From a virus, in IMG/VR virus record IMGVR_UViG_3300025009_000261, positions 1-37,189 of that record: a DNA stretch of 37,189 nucleotides. One strand, given 5' to 3'. Made by a program: the position numbers and the translations under genes. Below, piece after piece: positions 22,919 through 31,199 of the stretch; the stretch's first letter is position 1, and each line of letters opens with the position of its first letter. The notes beneath the pieces are model-generated. The model did not search any database and was not told where the DNA came from. It was given only the letters and a program-made list of their open reading frames with translations.

Positions 22919-23938
22919 ATGGCTATATTCAAAATCAAAACAGATTTGTCAAAGGCGGTTCAAAACGAGATTGACAGGGTTCTCGCGATTTCCAGTGCTA
23001 ATCGAACTACGGCGGAGGCCAATTTCTTGGCGGCCTTACTTCCTTATCAGACTAATGCCATTCTCCGGTGGGATACTGACCAAATCTATGGCGCCCAGAC
23101 TCCTAATGCCCAACTTTCTACAGATTTGATTGCAGAGGCCGAAGGTGACAGTCTGCCAACCGGAGACTCTGGATTCAAAAGGGGAGCGCTTTTTTACAAG
23201 CTGAACAAAGACGGGAACAGGATATTTGTCAATGTTGGTACGGGCACGTCTGCCGTTTGGGAACTGATAACCTCGGCTACAACGACTGATCTATCGAGTT
23301 CTCCATCAGCATCAGTATCACCAAGTGCAAGTCTCTCACCATCAGCCAGTCTCTCGCCGTCAGCGTCACAGTCGCCGTCAGCGTCCAGTTCGGCTTCAGC
23401 CTCTAAGTCTGCATCTGCCAGTCTTTCACCGTCAGCGTCGGCGTCGTCTTCTGTATCAGCTTCTCTTAGCCCATCTGCGTCTGCTTCAAAGTCACTATCG
23501 CCATCAGCGAGTGCTTCCGCGTCTAAATCCGCGTCAGCTTCGCCATCTCTTAGTCCGTCTGGGTCTGCCAGTGGTTCTGCCTCGGCTTCTCTTAGTCCGT
23601 CAGCATCAGCATCAGCGTCCGCATCGGCTTCTGCTTCTAAGTCTGCCAGTGCGTCAGCTTCTGCCTCTCTCTCGCCGTCTGCATCAGAATCAGCGTCGGC
23701 CAGCGCTTCGCTGTCACCATCTGCTAGTCAGTCACCATCGGCTAGTGCAAGTGCTTCTCTTAGTCCTTCAGCGTCTGGGTCTGCGTCAGGATCGGCGTCT
23801 GCTTCAAAGTCGTTGTCTCCGTCTGCGTCAGCCTCGGCTTCAGGATCGGCCAGTGGTTCAGCTTCAGCGTCTAAGTCTGCAAGTCCATCTGCGTCTATTT
23901 CACCATCGGCATCGCCGTCACCATCTTTGCCTTTCTAG
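22919..23938 (+). CDS. Virion fibre-like protein with long Ser/Ala/Pro repeat tail (SPS1)
   Basis: A 339-aa protein. Residues 1-120 form a folded head (LSKAVQNEIDRVLAISSAN, then FKRGALFYKLNKDGNRIF and GTGTSAVWELI), a pattern seen in phage head fibres and decoration proteins. From about residue 124 to the end nearly every residue is Ser or Ala, with Pro, Leu, Lys, Gly and Gln at intervals (units like [11 protein letters not shown]). Serine is encoded by a mixture of TCN and AGY codons, so the repeat is kept at protein level. The tract resembles serine-rich glycoproteins and may be an O-glycan acceptor for the enzymes encoded downstream. The function is inferred. Confidence 0.75.
   Translation: MAIFKIKTDLSKAVQNEIDRVLAISSANRTTAEANFLAALLPYQTNAILRWDTDQIYGAQTPNAQLSTDLIAEAEGDSLPTGDSGFKRGALFYKLNKDGNRIFVNVGTGTSAVWELITSATTTDLSSSPSASVSPSASLSPSASLSPSASQSPSASSSASASKSASASLSPSASASSSVSASLSPSASASKSLSPSASASASKSASASPSLSPSGSASGSASASLSPSASASASASASASKSASASASASLSPSASESASASASLSPSASQSPSASASASLSPSASGSASGSASASKSLSPSASASASGSASGSASASKSASPSASISPSASPSPSLPF
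23295..23937 (+). repeat. Low-complexity Ser-Pro-Ser-Ala-Ser coding repeat 1
   Basis: About 214 codons of degenerate SPSAS/SASAS units. Nucleotide copies are diverged by synonymous changes. Long open frames on the other strands here are artefacts of the repeat. Confidence 0.9.
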
Positions 23939-23949
23939 TCTGAAGATAT

Positions 23950-24267
23950 ATGCAAGTAATAAACTACAACATCATCAAAACAGGAGAAATAGCCGGATCG
24001 CTTTCCATCGAACAGTTGCCGGACATTCCTTGTGTTATGGTTAAAATCAAAGCTAAGGCAGGCAACTCCGGCAAAGTGTATATTGGTGGGTCAAGCGTAA
24101 CTGTTGTGGATGGGACAACCGATACTACTACTGGCTATCAATTGGCTGCCAGCGCAGACACCGACTGGTTATACGTCGGAAATTTGAATCAGCTTTATGC
24201 TATTTGCGACACCGGGGGGGATGGTTTAGTATACATCGCTCTTATGTCAAAAATAACTGCGGCTTAG
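23950..24267 (+). CDS. Small beta-rich virion protein
   Basis: A 105-aa protein, all beta by pattern (CVMVKIKAKAGNSGKVYIGG, then YQLAASADTDWLYVGNLNQL). Gly-rich, mostly without charged clusters, it resembles phage head-tip, decoration or receptor-binding domains. It lies 11 bp after the first Ser-rich gene and before the glycan cassette promoter. The assignment is by composition only. Confidence 0.6.
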   Translation: MQVINYNIIKTGEIAGSLSIEQLPDIPCVMVKIKAKAGNSGKVYIGGSSVTVVDGTTDTTTGYQLAASADTDWLYVGNLNQLYAICDTGGDGLVYIALMSKITAA

Positions 24268-24297
24268 TTGACACACACCTCTTTTCATGGATATAAT
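24268..24297 (+). promoter_or_regulatory. Strong promoter candidate for the glycan cassette
   Basis: TTGACA (24268-24273), an 18-bp spacer and a perfect TATAAT (24292-24297). It ends 8 nt before the ATG at 24306, so the leader would be about 2 nt and would exclude most of the GGAAG that might otherwise serve as ribosome site. It lacks the mid-spacer GATAATT box of the other late promoters. Confidence 0.7.
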
Positions 24298-24305
24298 GGA
24301 AGACA

Positions 24306-25211
24306 ATGTTGTCAGTGATAATTCCGAGCCGGAATTGCCAGTTTTTGACCCGTACGATTCAGGATATTTTGGAAAAAGCAGTAGACGAGATCGAGGTAAT
24401 CGTAAATATAGACGAGAATTTGCCAGATACGCGCGTAGAGGATTCAAGGGTCACATATCTTCATCCAGACGCTCCAATAGGTTTGAGGAAGGGTATTAAT
24501 GCTTGTGTAGCAGTGGCTAAGGGTAAGTACATAATGAAAACAGATGACCACTGTTTGTTTGGTCCCAAGTTTGACAGGATCCTCATAGAGGCCCATTTAG
24601 ACGACAAGTGGGTACAGATACCCCGTAGGTACTCTTTAGACGCAGAGAACTGGTGTATTAATTATTCAAGACCATACAGGGACTATATGTATATAGATTT
24701 TCCCCGGAAGGGAAAAGACCACGACGACGGTATGCATGGGGTGGAGTGGTATGGGAGACAACGAGAACGAATCGGTCCGGAGTACGACATGGATGATACA
24801 GCCTCAATGCAGGGGAGCTGTTATTTTATGGCTAAAAATCATTTTGATAACTTTTTGCATGGATTAGAAGAGTATCCAGTACCAGGAGAGGTGGGGTACG
24901 GCCAGTTTTCGCAAGAGTCACAAGAAATTGGATTCAAGACATGGTTGGGTGGAGGAGCGATGAAAGTCAACAAAAAGACCTTCTACGCTCATTTACACAA
25001 AGGTAAGACTTATGGACGGATGTACAGTATACCCAGCTGGAACGACTACACGGTCAAGGCTTCGGCTTGGAGTGCCGATTATTGGTTAAATAATAAGTGG
25101 AAGGACAGAGTACATGACTTTGAGTGGTTTGTTGATGAGAAGTTTCCAAGTATGCCGAGTTGGCCGTTAGATTGGAAGAGACAAGTAAAGGAGATGGGAT
25201 GGATACTATGA
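24306..25211 (+). CDS. Family 2-like glycosyltransferase (GT-A fold)
   Basis: A 301-aa protein. N-terminal SVIIPSRN is the nucleotide-binding strand of GT-A enzymes; MKTDDHC near residue 77-83 is the metal-binding DxD-type motif; ASMQGSCYFMAKNHF and QESQEIGFKTWLGGG form the acceptor-side region with conserved Gly and Glu. No membrane segment is seen, so it is probably cytoplasmic. It transfers a sugar from an NDP-sugar. It opens the cassette, and two later genes (26053, 31187) are paralogues by motif. The sugar and acceptor are unknown; Ser-rich virion proteins are candidate acceptors. Confidence 0.88.
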   Translation: MLSVIIPSRNCQFLTRTIQDILEKAVDEIEVIVNIDENLPDTRVEDSRVTYLHPDAPIGLRKGINACVAVAKGKYIMKTDDHCLFGPKFDRILIEAHLDDKWVQIPRRYSLDAENWCINYSRPYRDYMYIDFPRKGKDHDDGMHGVEWYGRQRERIGPEYDMDDTASMQGSCYFMAKNHFDNFLHGLEEYPVPGEVGYGQFSQESQEIGFKTWLGGGAMKVNKKTFYAHLHKGKTYGRMYSIPSWNDYTVKASAWSADYWLNNKWKDRVHDFEWFVDEKFPSMPSWPLDWKRQVKEMGWIL

Positions 25212-25327
25212 AATGGCTAGTTTTTTGTTTAGCTGCTACTTATGGTGGTTTTGCATCATTATCTGGAAACGTGGCAGCAGTATTATACTCAATCTTTATT
25301 ATGTTAATAGTTTTGTTAAGTAAATGA
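25208..25327 (+). CDS. 39-aa two-helix membrane protein
   Basis: The frame is joined by ATGA to both neighbours. The product has two hydrophobic segments (WLVFCLAATYGGFASL and VLYSIFIMLIVLL) with a short turn and almost no soluble part. It could anchor cassette enzymes to the membrane or be a small superinfection factor. It is unrecognised but well supported by coupling. Confidence 0.6.
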   Translation: MKWLVFCLAATYGGFASLSGNVAAVLYSIFIMLIVLLSK

Positions 25328-25866
25328 ACGATCTTGATACTTTGGCCTTGAAATATAATGCGGATAAATGGGGTAAACATCATTACACCCCTGTTTATTA
25401 CGACTTATTCAAAGACCGGAGGGAATCTGTAAAAAAAGTAGTCGAGTTGGGAATAGGAGAAGGAGCAAGCCTAAGAATGTGGAATGAATTTTTCCTTAAT
25501 GCGATTATATATGGGGCAGACATTGATCCTGATAGATATGTTGCCGAACCCGGCGATCCTCGTATCCAGATAATAAAATGTGACCAAACTTCTGATGATA
25601 GTTTGATTGACCTGACAAACTTGACGGATTCAGATGTAGATTTGTTTATTGATGATGGTTCACACAAACCGGAGGATCAGATTTTTACTGCGTTAACTCT
25701 TTTACCTTTATTAAAAGAGGACGCAATTTACGTTATAGAAGATGTAGCAGATGTTTCTATTGATAAACCCATTCGTATCTTTGCACATAATTTAAATCGG
25801 CTCGTAGAGTTGAAAAGACTTGGTAAAAGACGTGACGATCAGTTAATAATTATTAAACCTATATGA
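25324..25866 (+). CDS. Class I SAM-dependent methyltransferase, sugar O-methyltransferase-like
   Basis: A 180-aa protein. The N-terminus LALKYNADKWGKHHYTPVYY and SAM-binding loop VVELGIGEGASLRMW, followed by YGADIDPD, match the family of macrocin/tetracenomycin-type sugar O-methyltransferases. LFIDDGSHKPEDQ carries the metal-binding acidic residues. It would methylate a hydroxyl of a sugar made or transferred by the surrounding enzymes. ATGA junctions lie on both sides. Confidence 0.8.
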   Translation: MNDLDTLALKYNADKWGKHHYTPVYYDLFKDRRESVKKVVELGIGEGASLRMWNEFFLNAIIYGADIDPDRYVAEPGDPRIQIIKCDQTSDDSLIDLTNLTDSDVDLFIDDGSHKPEDQIFTALTLLPLLKEDAIYVIEDVADVSIDKPIRIFAHNLNRLVELKRLGKRRDDQLIIIKPI

Positions 25867-26060
25867 GTATATTTTCGACAGCGGGAATGAAAGAGTTAGT
25901 AAAGCCAAAACCTATTAAGTGTCCAGTCTGTAAAAAACTGCTTGATTGGTATATTTATGACGATCAGAAACACTATACAACGAGTCACCATTTTGTTTGG
26001 GAGAATACCGAGGCATTATTGCACCATACCTTTTATTTAATTAAACCCAGATATGTCTAG
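25863..26060 (+). CDS. Small zinc-ribbon-like protein
   Basis: A 65-aa protein with CPVC near residue 20 and a His-rich second half (KHYTTSHHFVWENTEALLHH), possibly completing a zinc site. It is coupled to the methyltransferase by ATGA and overlaps the next glycosyltransferase by 8 bp. The function is unknown. Confidence 0.5.
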   Translation: MSIFSTAGMKELVKPKPIKCPVCKKLLDWYIYDDQKHYTTSHHFVWENTEALLHHTFYLIKPRYV

Positions 26061-26940
26061 AGTAAGTATCATTATTCCCGCAAGGAATGAGAACCCAGAT
26101 AATCTTAATAGAACAATACAGAGTATTTTTGATAATGCTACTGGTGAATATGAGATTATAGTTGGGTTTGATGGTAATTATCCTTACGATCTTCCTATGA
26201 AAGTAGGAGTAGAGATAGAAGAAATTAGGTTCCCCGATGTGGTGGGTATCAAAACCAATATCAACGCCATGTGTGCTATGGCTACTGGTAAATATATCTA
26301 TAAGTCAGATGCGCATTGTTCATTCAGTAAAGGTTTTGATGAGGTTTTACAGGCAGACATGAGAGAAGACTGGATTGTCACTCCAAGATTCTATGTACTT
26401 AATGGTGAGACCTGGAAATGGCAAGATGGGAGATTCTATGACTATTTTTATTTGTGTTGTCCGTTCACTGATCCCAAAGGCTTTAGATTTAAAGCTGGTG
26501 GCCATTGGCCAGAGAGAACCCAAGAGAGGTTATTAAGTCACCTAGATATAGACGAAACTCCGCAGATACATGGATCGGGTTGGTTTATCAGCAAAGACAG
26601 ATACTTTGAGTTGGGCGGATTCCCAAACATCGATCCCTATGGTCATGCTCAAGAACCTATTTGGTTGGGACTAAAGAACTGGTTGGCCGGAGGAAAAGTC
26701 ATGGTAAACAAGAAATGCTGGTATGCGCATCTGCATCAGCAGGGTAATGAGAGGGGATATAACATGGATCACGCACAAGAAGTTAAGAGTTACGACATTG
26801 CAGCGAAGTATTGGGTTGGTGACAAATGGCACGAAAGGAAATATGACTTTAGTTGGTTTGTAGAGAAATTTGGTCCAATGCCAACATGGCCAGATAACTG
26901 GATAGAACTCTATTCAAAATGGCTAGTTGACAACCGATAA
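26053..26940 (+). CDS. Family 2-like glycosyltransferase (GT-A fold), second copy
   Basis: A 295-aa protein. VSIIIPARNE (nucleotide strand), IIVGFDGN, and KSDAHCSFSKGF (metal-binding DxH) are clear. GSGWFISKDRYFELGGF and HAQEPIWLGLKNWLAGG match the acceptor region of the 24306 enzyme, and WYAHLHQ and KYDFSWFVEKFGPMPTWP align with its C-terminus. The two genes are probably old duplicates with different specificity. Cytoplasmic enzyme; donor and acceptor unknown. Confidence 0.87.
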   Translation: MSRVSIIIPARNENPDNLNRTIQSIFDNATGEYEIIVGFDGNYPYDLPMKVGVEIEEIRFPDVVGIKTNINAMCAMATGKYIYKSDAHCSFSKGFDEVLQADMREDWIVTPRFYVLNGETWKWQDGRFYDYFYLCCPFTDPKGFRFKAGGHWPERTQERLLSHLDIDETPQIHGSGWFISKDRYFELGGFPNIDPYGHAQEPIWLGLKNWLAGGKVMVNKKCWYAHLHQQGNERGYNMDHAQEVKSYDIAAKYWVGDKWHERKYDFSWFVEKFGPMPTWPDNWIELYSKWLVDNR

Positions 26941-26956
26941 TTTGTGTGTGTAAAGT
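26927..26956 (+). promoter_or_regulatory. Late promoter candidate before Tad2-like gene
   Basis: TTGACA, an 18-bp spacer with GATAATT at positions 10-16, and TAAAGT. The promoter starts inside the last codons of the preceding gene and ends 12 nt before the ATG at 26969. It gives the Tad2-like gene its own transcription start within the cassette. Confidence 0.6.
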
Positions 26957-26968
26957 TATGGGTGAAAT

Positions 26969-27220
26969 ATGGATGACTTTAAAACATTGGATTTTTACGA
27001 AGCACTGAAGGCTGTAGCCGAAGGTAGGAGAATTACCAAACTTGAGTGGAATGACAAGCGAAGTTATGGGTTTATGAGAGCTGGTTTACTAGAACTCCAT
27101 AAGGCTGGGGAAACAGATGACAAATTTCATGCCTGGATTCTGAACGATGGCGACCTTGGAGGACTCGACTGGATAGTTTTAGAGGATAAACCTAAGGTCG
27201 TCACCCAGGTTGTAAACTAA
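26969..27220 (+). CDS. DUF2829/Tad2-like protein, candidate anti-Thoeris sponge
   Basis: An 83-aa protein with the DUF2829 pattern: DFYEALKAVAEGRRITKLEW (an N-terminal helix, then the Gly-Arg/Lys-Arg-Ile-Thr turn and Trp), and a C-terminal DLGGLDWIVLED that corresponds to the family's usual D-L-x-x-x-D-W end. Members include Tad2, which sequesters the cyclic ADP-ribose isomer made by Thoeris immune systems. Length is normal for the family. Its own promoter allows expression apart from the glycan genes. Family likely; the anti-defence role is inferred. Confidence 0.7.
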   Translation: MDDFKTLDFYEALKAVAEGRRITKLEWNDKRSYGFMRAGLLELHKAGETDDKFHAWILNDGDLGGLDWIVLEDKPKVVTQVVN

Positions 27221-27221
27221 C

Positions 27222-27983
27222 ATGAAAGTAGGGATAATCGGTTTGGGTTGGGTAGGAAACTCAATGTCTAAATTGTTTCCGGATAATTATGTATATGATC
27301 CTGCCATTGGATTTGATGACAAAAAAAGAGTCAATCAAGCCCCAGTTGCTTTTATTTGTGTACCCACGTCAAACATCAAAGAGGGAAAACTAGATACATC
27401 TATAGTCGAAGAAACAATTAAGTGGTGTAAGTGTAAATTGTTAGTAGTCAGATCAACAGTAAACCCGGGCGATTGCGATAGGTGGGTTAAAAAGTATAAA
27501 AAGAAAATTGTATTCCAGCCGGAGTATCTTGGGGAGACACCATCTCATCCCATGCTTAATCCAAAGACTCGGCAATTCTTAATCCTTGGGGGAGACAAGA
27601 AAGACACCAGAGAACTCATCAACCTGTATGCAACCGTCTACAATGCCAACATAACGATCCGGCAGACCACTTTGTTAGAAGCAGAAATAATCAAGTTGAG
27701 CGAGAACCGGGCGATTTCCTTCAAAGTAGCCCAATGCCAAGAGCTTTACGATGTCTGCGAGAGAGCTGGTGTAGATTACTACACGATCCGTGACGCAGTA
27801 TACGGTGACGATTCCCGCTTCAATCTGTGGTGGACGTTTGTATATCCGAATAAGCGTGGTTTTAATTCCAAGTGTGTTCCCAAAGACGTCTATGCGTGGT
27901 GTGCGTGGGCGGAATCTGTGGGATATAAACCGGATATAACCAGAGCATTACTTAAAAGAAATAAAATATGGCTCAAAGAATGA
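27222..27983 (+). CDS. Short nucleotide-sugar dehydrogenase (UDP-glucose/GDP-mannose dehydrogenase-like)
   Basis: A 253-aa protein. Motifs in order: NAD-binding VGIIGLGWVG, FICVPTS, RSTVNPG, FQPEYLGE, the EAEIIKLSENRAISFKVA helix (catalytic Lys and Asn) and FNSKCVPKDVYAW, which contains the catalytic Cys. These are the core motifs of enzymes oxidising UDP-glucose or similar to the uronic acid. The usual C-terminal nucleotide-binding domain (about 130-150 residues) is absent, so it may act in a different arrangement or on another sugar. It supplies the cassette with modified donor sugar. Confidence 0.85.
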   Translation: MKVGIIGLGWVGNSMSKLFPDNYVYDPAIGFDDKKRVNQAPVAFICVPTSNIKEGKLDTSIVEETIKWCKCKLLVVRSTVNPGDCDRWVKKYKKKIVFQPEYLGETPSHPMLNPKTRQFLILGGDKKDTRELINLYATVYNANITIRQTTLLEAEIIKLSENRAISFKVAQCQELYDVCERAGVDYYTIRDAVYGDDSRFNLWWTFVYPNKRGFNSKCVPKDVYAWCAWAESVGYKPDITRALLKRNKIWLKE

Positions 27984-28477
27984 ACGTAAGTGGAAATTAT
28001 GGTACTCATTTGCCGGCATTGATTAAAGCTATGGAAAAAACTACGGGCGATGTGCTTGAGTTGGGCCTGGGCGTATTTAGCACCCCCTTTCTACATTACC
28101 AGTGTATTCTTCAAAACAGAAAGCTAGTATCCTATGAAAACTACAAAGAGTGGATAGATTTTTTTTTGAAATATAATTATTTGTGCGAGAACCACGAGAT
28201 AAAATTTGTCGAAAAATATGAAGATGCGGATATAGATAAGCCTTGGAGTGTAGCGTTGATAGACCAGACTCCCGACTCAAGTCGGATAGAGACAGTCAGA
28301 AGACTCGCAAACTTGGCCAAGTACATAATTATTCACGATTCAAATGGCAGAAAAGAAAATGTGTATCACTATTCGGAGATTTACCCTTTGTTTAAGTACC
28401 GGACAATTTGGGATAAAGACAGTAATCACGCTACTGTATTATCAAATTTTGTTAATTTGGATGATTTTTGGAAATGA
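27980..28477 (+). CDS. Class I methyltransferase-like protein
   Basis: A 165-aa protein using the ATG at 27980, which gives the ATGA overlap typical of this cassette; an ATG at 27968 is also possible. The motif I-like loop is VLELGLGVFSTPFLH and a later WSVALIDQTPD matches the motif-IV region. YIIIHDSNG resembles the HDS ending seen in related sugar methyltransferases. The C-terminal part is short. The substrate is probably a sugar, by context. Confidence 0.65.
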   Translation: MNVSGNYGTHLPALIKAMEKTTGDVLELGLGVFSTPFLHYQCILQNRKLVSYENYKEWIDFFLKYNYLCENHEIKFVEKYEDADIDKPWSVALIDQTPDSSRIETVRRLANLAKYIIIHDSNGRKENVYHYSEIYPLFKYRTIWDKDSNHATVLSNFVNLDDFWK

Positions 28478-28719
28478 AGATCGTAATTCGCATTTACAAC
28501 AAGAAAAACAAGCTGGTGGCTAGAAGGATGGGTGGTCGGGATAATTGGCCGAAACTATATGGGAAGCTAGCCTCGGCAGTCGGCCACAAGTGGGTTATAA
28601 GGGTTGATTATGGTTACGCTGAGAATGTTTTTGGTGAAAGAGTGATGTTTAAGAATGAAGGAGTCTATTACAATGTTTTAGAGGCAAGACGGGCTCTTGC
28701 GGTGTTTATAGAGAAATAG
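28474..28719 (+). CDS. Hypothetical basic protein
   Basis: An 81-aa protein that starts at an ATGA overlap with the methyltransferase (an upstream TTG is possible). Beta-rich and basic (KIVIRIYNKKNKLVARRMGG, then WVIRVDYGYAENVFGERV). It resembles no family I know. It lies between two methyltransferase-like genes. Confidence 0.5.
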   Translation: MKIVIRIYNKKNKLVARRMGGRDNWPKLYGKLASAVGHKWVIRVDYGYAENVFGERVMFKNEGVYYNVLEARRALAVFIEK

Positions 28720-28720
28720 C

Positions 28721-29374
28721 ATGGATACTTTTGACTACATTATCAATAAATACAATATCAAGGTCAAAAATCAATACATCATTGAAATTCCCGATATGGG
28801 CCGGGATGACCTGGCTAAATTGTTTGCGGAGTTAGATTTTAAGGTTGGTGCAGAAATTGGCGTTTGGAGAGGAGAATACTCTGAAACTTTGTGTAAGGCC
28901 AACCCCAATCTTCATTTGTACAGCGTCGATTCCTGGCAGTTATCCTCTTACGAGAAACTGGAACAGGAAATTGCTCTAAATGCGCCCCAATCTTATTTTG
29001 ATACTAAATACAGGGAAGCGGTACAAAGACTGAAACCGTATAACTGCACTATCGTCAAAAAAGATTCTATGCCGGCGTTGGCTGATTTTGCCGATAACTC
29101 ACTTGATTTTGTGTATATTGATGCCAATCATGATTTTGTAAATTTTACCAATGATTTGCATTATTGGCTAAAGAAAGTCAGGCCCGGCGGAATTATGTCT
29201 GGACATGATTATGTTTACTACTCTTACAAGAAGTTTAATCACGTCAAGCGGGCGTTAATTCCCTATGCTCGGTGTTACCGCATGATCCCGTTATTTATTG
29301 TGGGGGCAGGAACTTACGACGAGGGGTTCACTAGAGACAAATATAGGAGCTTTTTCTGGGTTAAAGACAAATAA
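28721..29374 (+). CDS. Class I SAM-dependent methyltransferase
   Basis: A 217-aa protein of the Methyltransf_24 type. The SAM loop [22 protein letters not shown] (acidic residue binding the ribose), [19 protein letters not shown] and [12 protein letters not shown] are all in order. GGIMSGHDY is typical of O-methyltransferases acting on sugars or lipids. It ends 1 bp before the HNH gene's start. Substrate by context: a glycan of this cassette. Confidence 0.82.
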   Translation: MDTFDYIINKYNIKVKNQYIIEIPDMGRDDLAKLFAELDFKVGAEIGVWRGEYSETLCKANPNLHLYSVDSWQLSSYEKLEQEIALNAPQSYFDTKYREAVQRLKPYNCTIVKKDSMPALADFADNSLDFVYIDANHDFVNFTNDLHYWLKKVRPGGIMSGHDYVYYSYKKFNHVKRALIPYARCYRMIPLFIVGAGTYDEGFTRDKYRSFFWVKDK

Positions 29375-29375
29375 T

Positions 29376-29837
29376 ATGAGAAATAAAATGGGTGGATTTT
29401 TATCGGGAGTAAATCACTGGAATTGGAGAGGGGGAATAACTCCAGAAATCAAAAAGATTAAAAACTCTATTGAATTTAAGATGTGGCGTAAATCTATCTT
29501 TGAAAGAGATGGTTATGTTTGTATCTGGTGTGGCTCAAAAGATAGGTTAATTGCTGACCATATAAAACCTTTTGCTTATTATCCCGAATTGAGATTTGCG
29601 ATAGATAATGGAAGGACACTTTGTGATGGGTGTCACCGAACTACAGAAACTTATGGTAGTCATCCTGTATTAAAAGAATCAGTTGAAACCCTGATCGCAT
29701 ACAACCATAGCAAAAAAGGTAAACCACTCCCAGCACAACACCGACATAATATAAGCAAGGCTAAGAAGGGTAAAAAATTTACTCCCGAACACATAAAACA
29801 TTTAAGCGAATCTCATAAAAGAAAGAAGTCAATTTGA
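29376..29837 (+). CDS. HNH homing endonuclease with NUMOD3 repeats
   Basis: A 153-aa protein. The N-terminal HNH core has [24 protein letters not shown] and [13 protein letters not shown]. The C-terminus has NUMOD3-type DNA-binding repeats ([20 protein letters not shown] and HLSESHKRK). The core resembles the 11700-12164 enzyme (both have HIK, YxPxLR and DNGxTLC), but the domain order is reversed. It is a likely selfish element sitting between cassette genes. The start at 29376 fits the end of the preceding gene. Confidence 0.85.
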   Translation: MRNKMGGFLSGVNHWNWRGGITPEIKKIKNSIEFKMWRKSIFERDGYVCIWCGSKDRLIADHIKPFAYYPELRFAIDNGRTLCDGCHRTTETYGSHPVLKESVETLIAYNHSKKGKPLPAQHRHNISKAKKGKKFTPEHIKHLSESHKRKKSI

Positions 29838-30331
29838 TTATCGGCCATGGAGATATTGCGAGTGCATTGGTAGATAGAGAAGATAAACTTTTCTTCGCCA
29901 GTGGCGTATCCAATTCCCTTGAAACCAGAGAGTCAGAATATCAAAGAGAAAAAGATCTCTTATATAAACAACATCCGGAGTTTGGTCATTTGCAACTGGT
30001 CTATTTTAGTTCTTTGGCAATCTTCTATTCTGAAACCCGATATACCCGACACAAAAAAGAAATGGAAGACCTAGTTAAACAGTGGCCATGCTATGCAATA
30101 GTGAGACTGGGAACTATCACTTGGGGCGATAACCCCAATACGATCATCAACTCTATGAAGAGTAAGGTTGCAAGGGGTGAACCTTTAGAAATAAGGGACA
30201 CGACTAGATATGTTATAGATAAGCCAGAATTTCAACACTGGGTTAGTTTAATACCCAAGTGGAATGTAGAAATGATGCTCACCGGTCAACCATATAAAGT
30301 TAGTGAAATCGTCAAAAAGTATGTCTTGTAA
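29834..30331 (+). CDS. Short NAD-dependent epimerase/reductase-like protein (SDR)
   Basis: A 165-aa protein that begins with TTG in a TTGA overlap. The N-terminus [13 protein letters not shown] is a Rossmann-type glycine motif. [10 protein letters not shown] and [11 protein letters not shown] give the Ser and the Tyr-x-x-x-Lys pair of extended SDR sugar enzymes, followed by [13 protein letters not shown]. About half of the usual 300 residues is present, so it is a reduced version. It probably converts an NDP-sugar used by the glycosyltransferases. Activity needs testing because the fold is trimmed. Confidence 0.6.
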   Translation: MIIGHGDIASALVDREDKLFFASGVSNSLETRESEYQREKDLLYKQHPEFGHLQLVYFSSLAIFYSETRYTRHKKEMEDLVKQWPCYAIVRLGTITWGDNPNTIINSMKSKVARGEPLEIRDTTRYVIDKPEFQHWVSLIPKWNVEMMLTGQPYKVSEIVKKYVL

Positions 30332-31199
30332 CCTTTCAATTTTTGCCAAGCGGGTGTTTCTAAACATAAATCCCGGTCAGGATTTTGATCCCGCCAGAAA
30401 ACTTAAAGATGGCAAGGGCCATTTAATGCGTGTCTCATCCATGATCCGAGGGGATCAGATCGCCGACAAACTTGGGGCCAAACTTAATCCCACAAGCGGA
30501 TATGAGAATGACGTTTGTGTTTACGTCAAGCCCATGGTCAGAAAAGGTGACGACTTTAAGTTTGAAGGTAAAAAAGCATACATAGATATAATTGACGGCC
30601 ATAATCTCGGACAGTTGGCAGAAAAACATCCAGAGGTAGACGTGATTGTTTGTTCACGAGCCGATTTTGAAACCATGTCCAAGGTAATATCCAACAGAAT
30701 AGTTGTAATTCCGCAGCATCACTGTAATTTTGAGCGTGTTAAAAAAACTAGAACCGAGGTAACGACAGTTGGCGTTATTGGAACGTCTAAAGCCTTCGCG
30801 TATTTGCCAGAAGGATTAAAAGGAGAGTTAATTAAGAGGGGTATGAATCTTATTGAGTATTCTCGCTTCTTTTCTCGGCAAGACATTGTAGATTTCTACC
30901 AGAAGATAGATGTGCAGATAGTTTGGAGGCCATATAAGAAACTATTGTCTAATCCTCTTAAAATAGTCAATGCTATGTCCTTCGGGATTCCCACCATTGC
31001 CCTTGATGAGTTGGCTTTTCGGGAAGTGGGTGGTTGTTATGACCCGGTACATACTTTGGAAGAATTTTTAGACCGTTTGGATGTTATTAGATTGGACTCG
31101 GCTGTTTATGCTGATTACTCGGTCATGTGTTTGGCGGGGGCTGAAAAATATCACATAGACAATATAGCTAAACTTTATAAAAATTTATGTACGATTTAA
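30321..31199 (+). CDS. GT-B type glycosyltransferase (family 4-like)
   Basis: A 292-aa protein from the ATG at 30321 (a GTG at 30303 is possible). The C-terminal half has the donor-binding signature of GT4-like enzymes, NPLKIVNAMSFGIPTIALDE with the downstream REVGG, after a Rossmann-like VTTVGVIGTSKAFAYLPEG. The N-terminal half is shorter than in full GT4 enzymes. It belongs to a different fold class from the three GT-A enzymes here, so at least two kinds of linkage can be made. It overlaps both neighbours by 11-13 bp. Confidence 0.75.
   Translation: MSCNLSIFAKRVFLNINPGQDFDPARKLKDGKGHLMRVSSMIRGDQIADKLGAKLNPTSGYENDVCVYVKPMVRKGDDFKFEGKKAYIDIIDGHNLGQLAEKHPEVDVIVCSRADFETMSKVISNRIVVIPQHHCNFERVKKTRTEVTTVGVIGTSKAFAYLPEGLKGELIKRGMNLIEYSRFFSRQDIVDFYQKIDVQIVWRPYKKLLSNPLKIVNAMSFGIPTIALDELAFREVGGCYDPVHTLEEFLDRLDVIRLDSAVYADYSVMCLAGAEKYHIDNIAKLYKNLCTI

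Noticed and set aside
23295-23937. CRISPR-like regular repeats
   Set aside because: The periodicity is in codons, not in conserved direct repeats with unique spacers, and the frame is open throughout.
23325-24044. Plus-strand open frame of 239 codons in another frame of SPS1
   Set aside because: An Arg/Leu/Gln/His-rich artefact of reading the Ser-rich repeat out of frame.
24309-24340. TTGTCA with a GATAATT box resembling the late promoter
   Set aside because: It lies inside the glycosyltransferase's conserved SVIIPS codons, the box is one base out of phase, and there is no -10.
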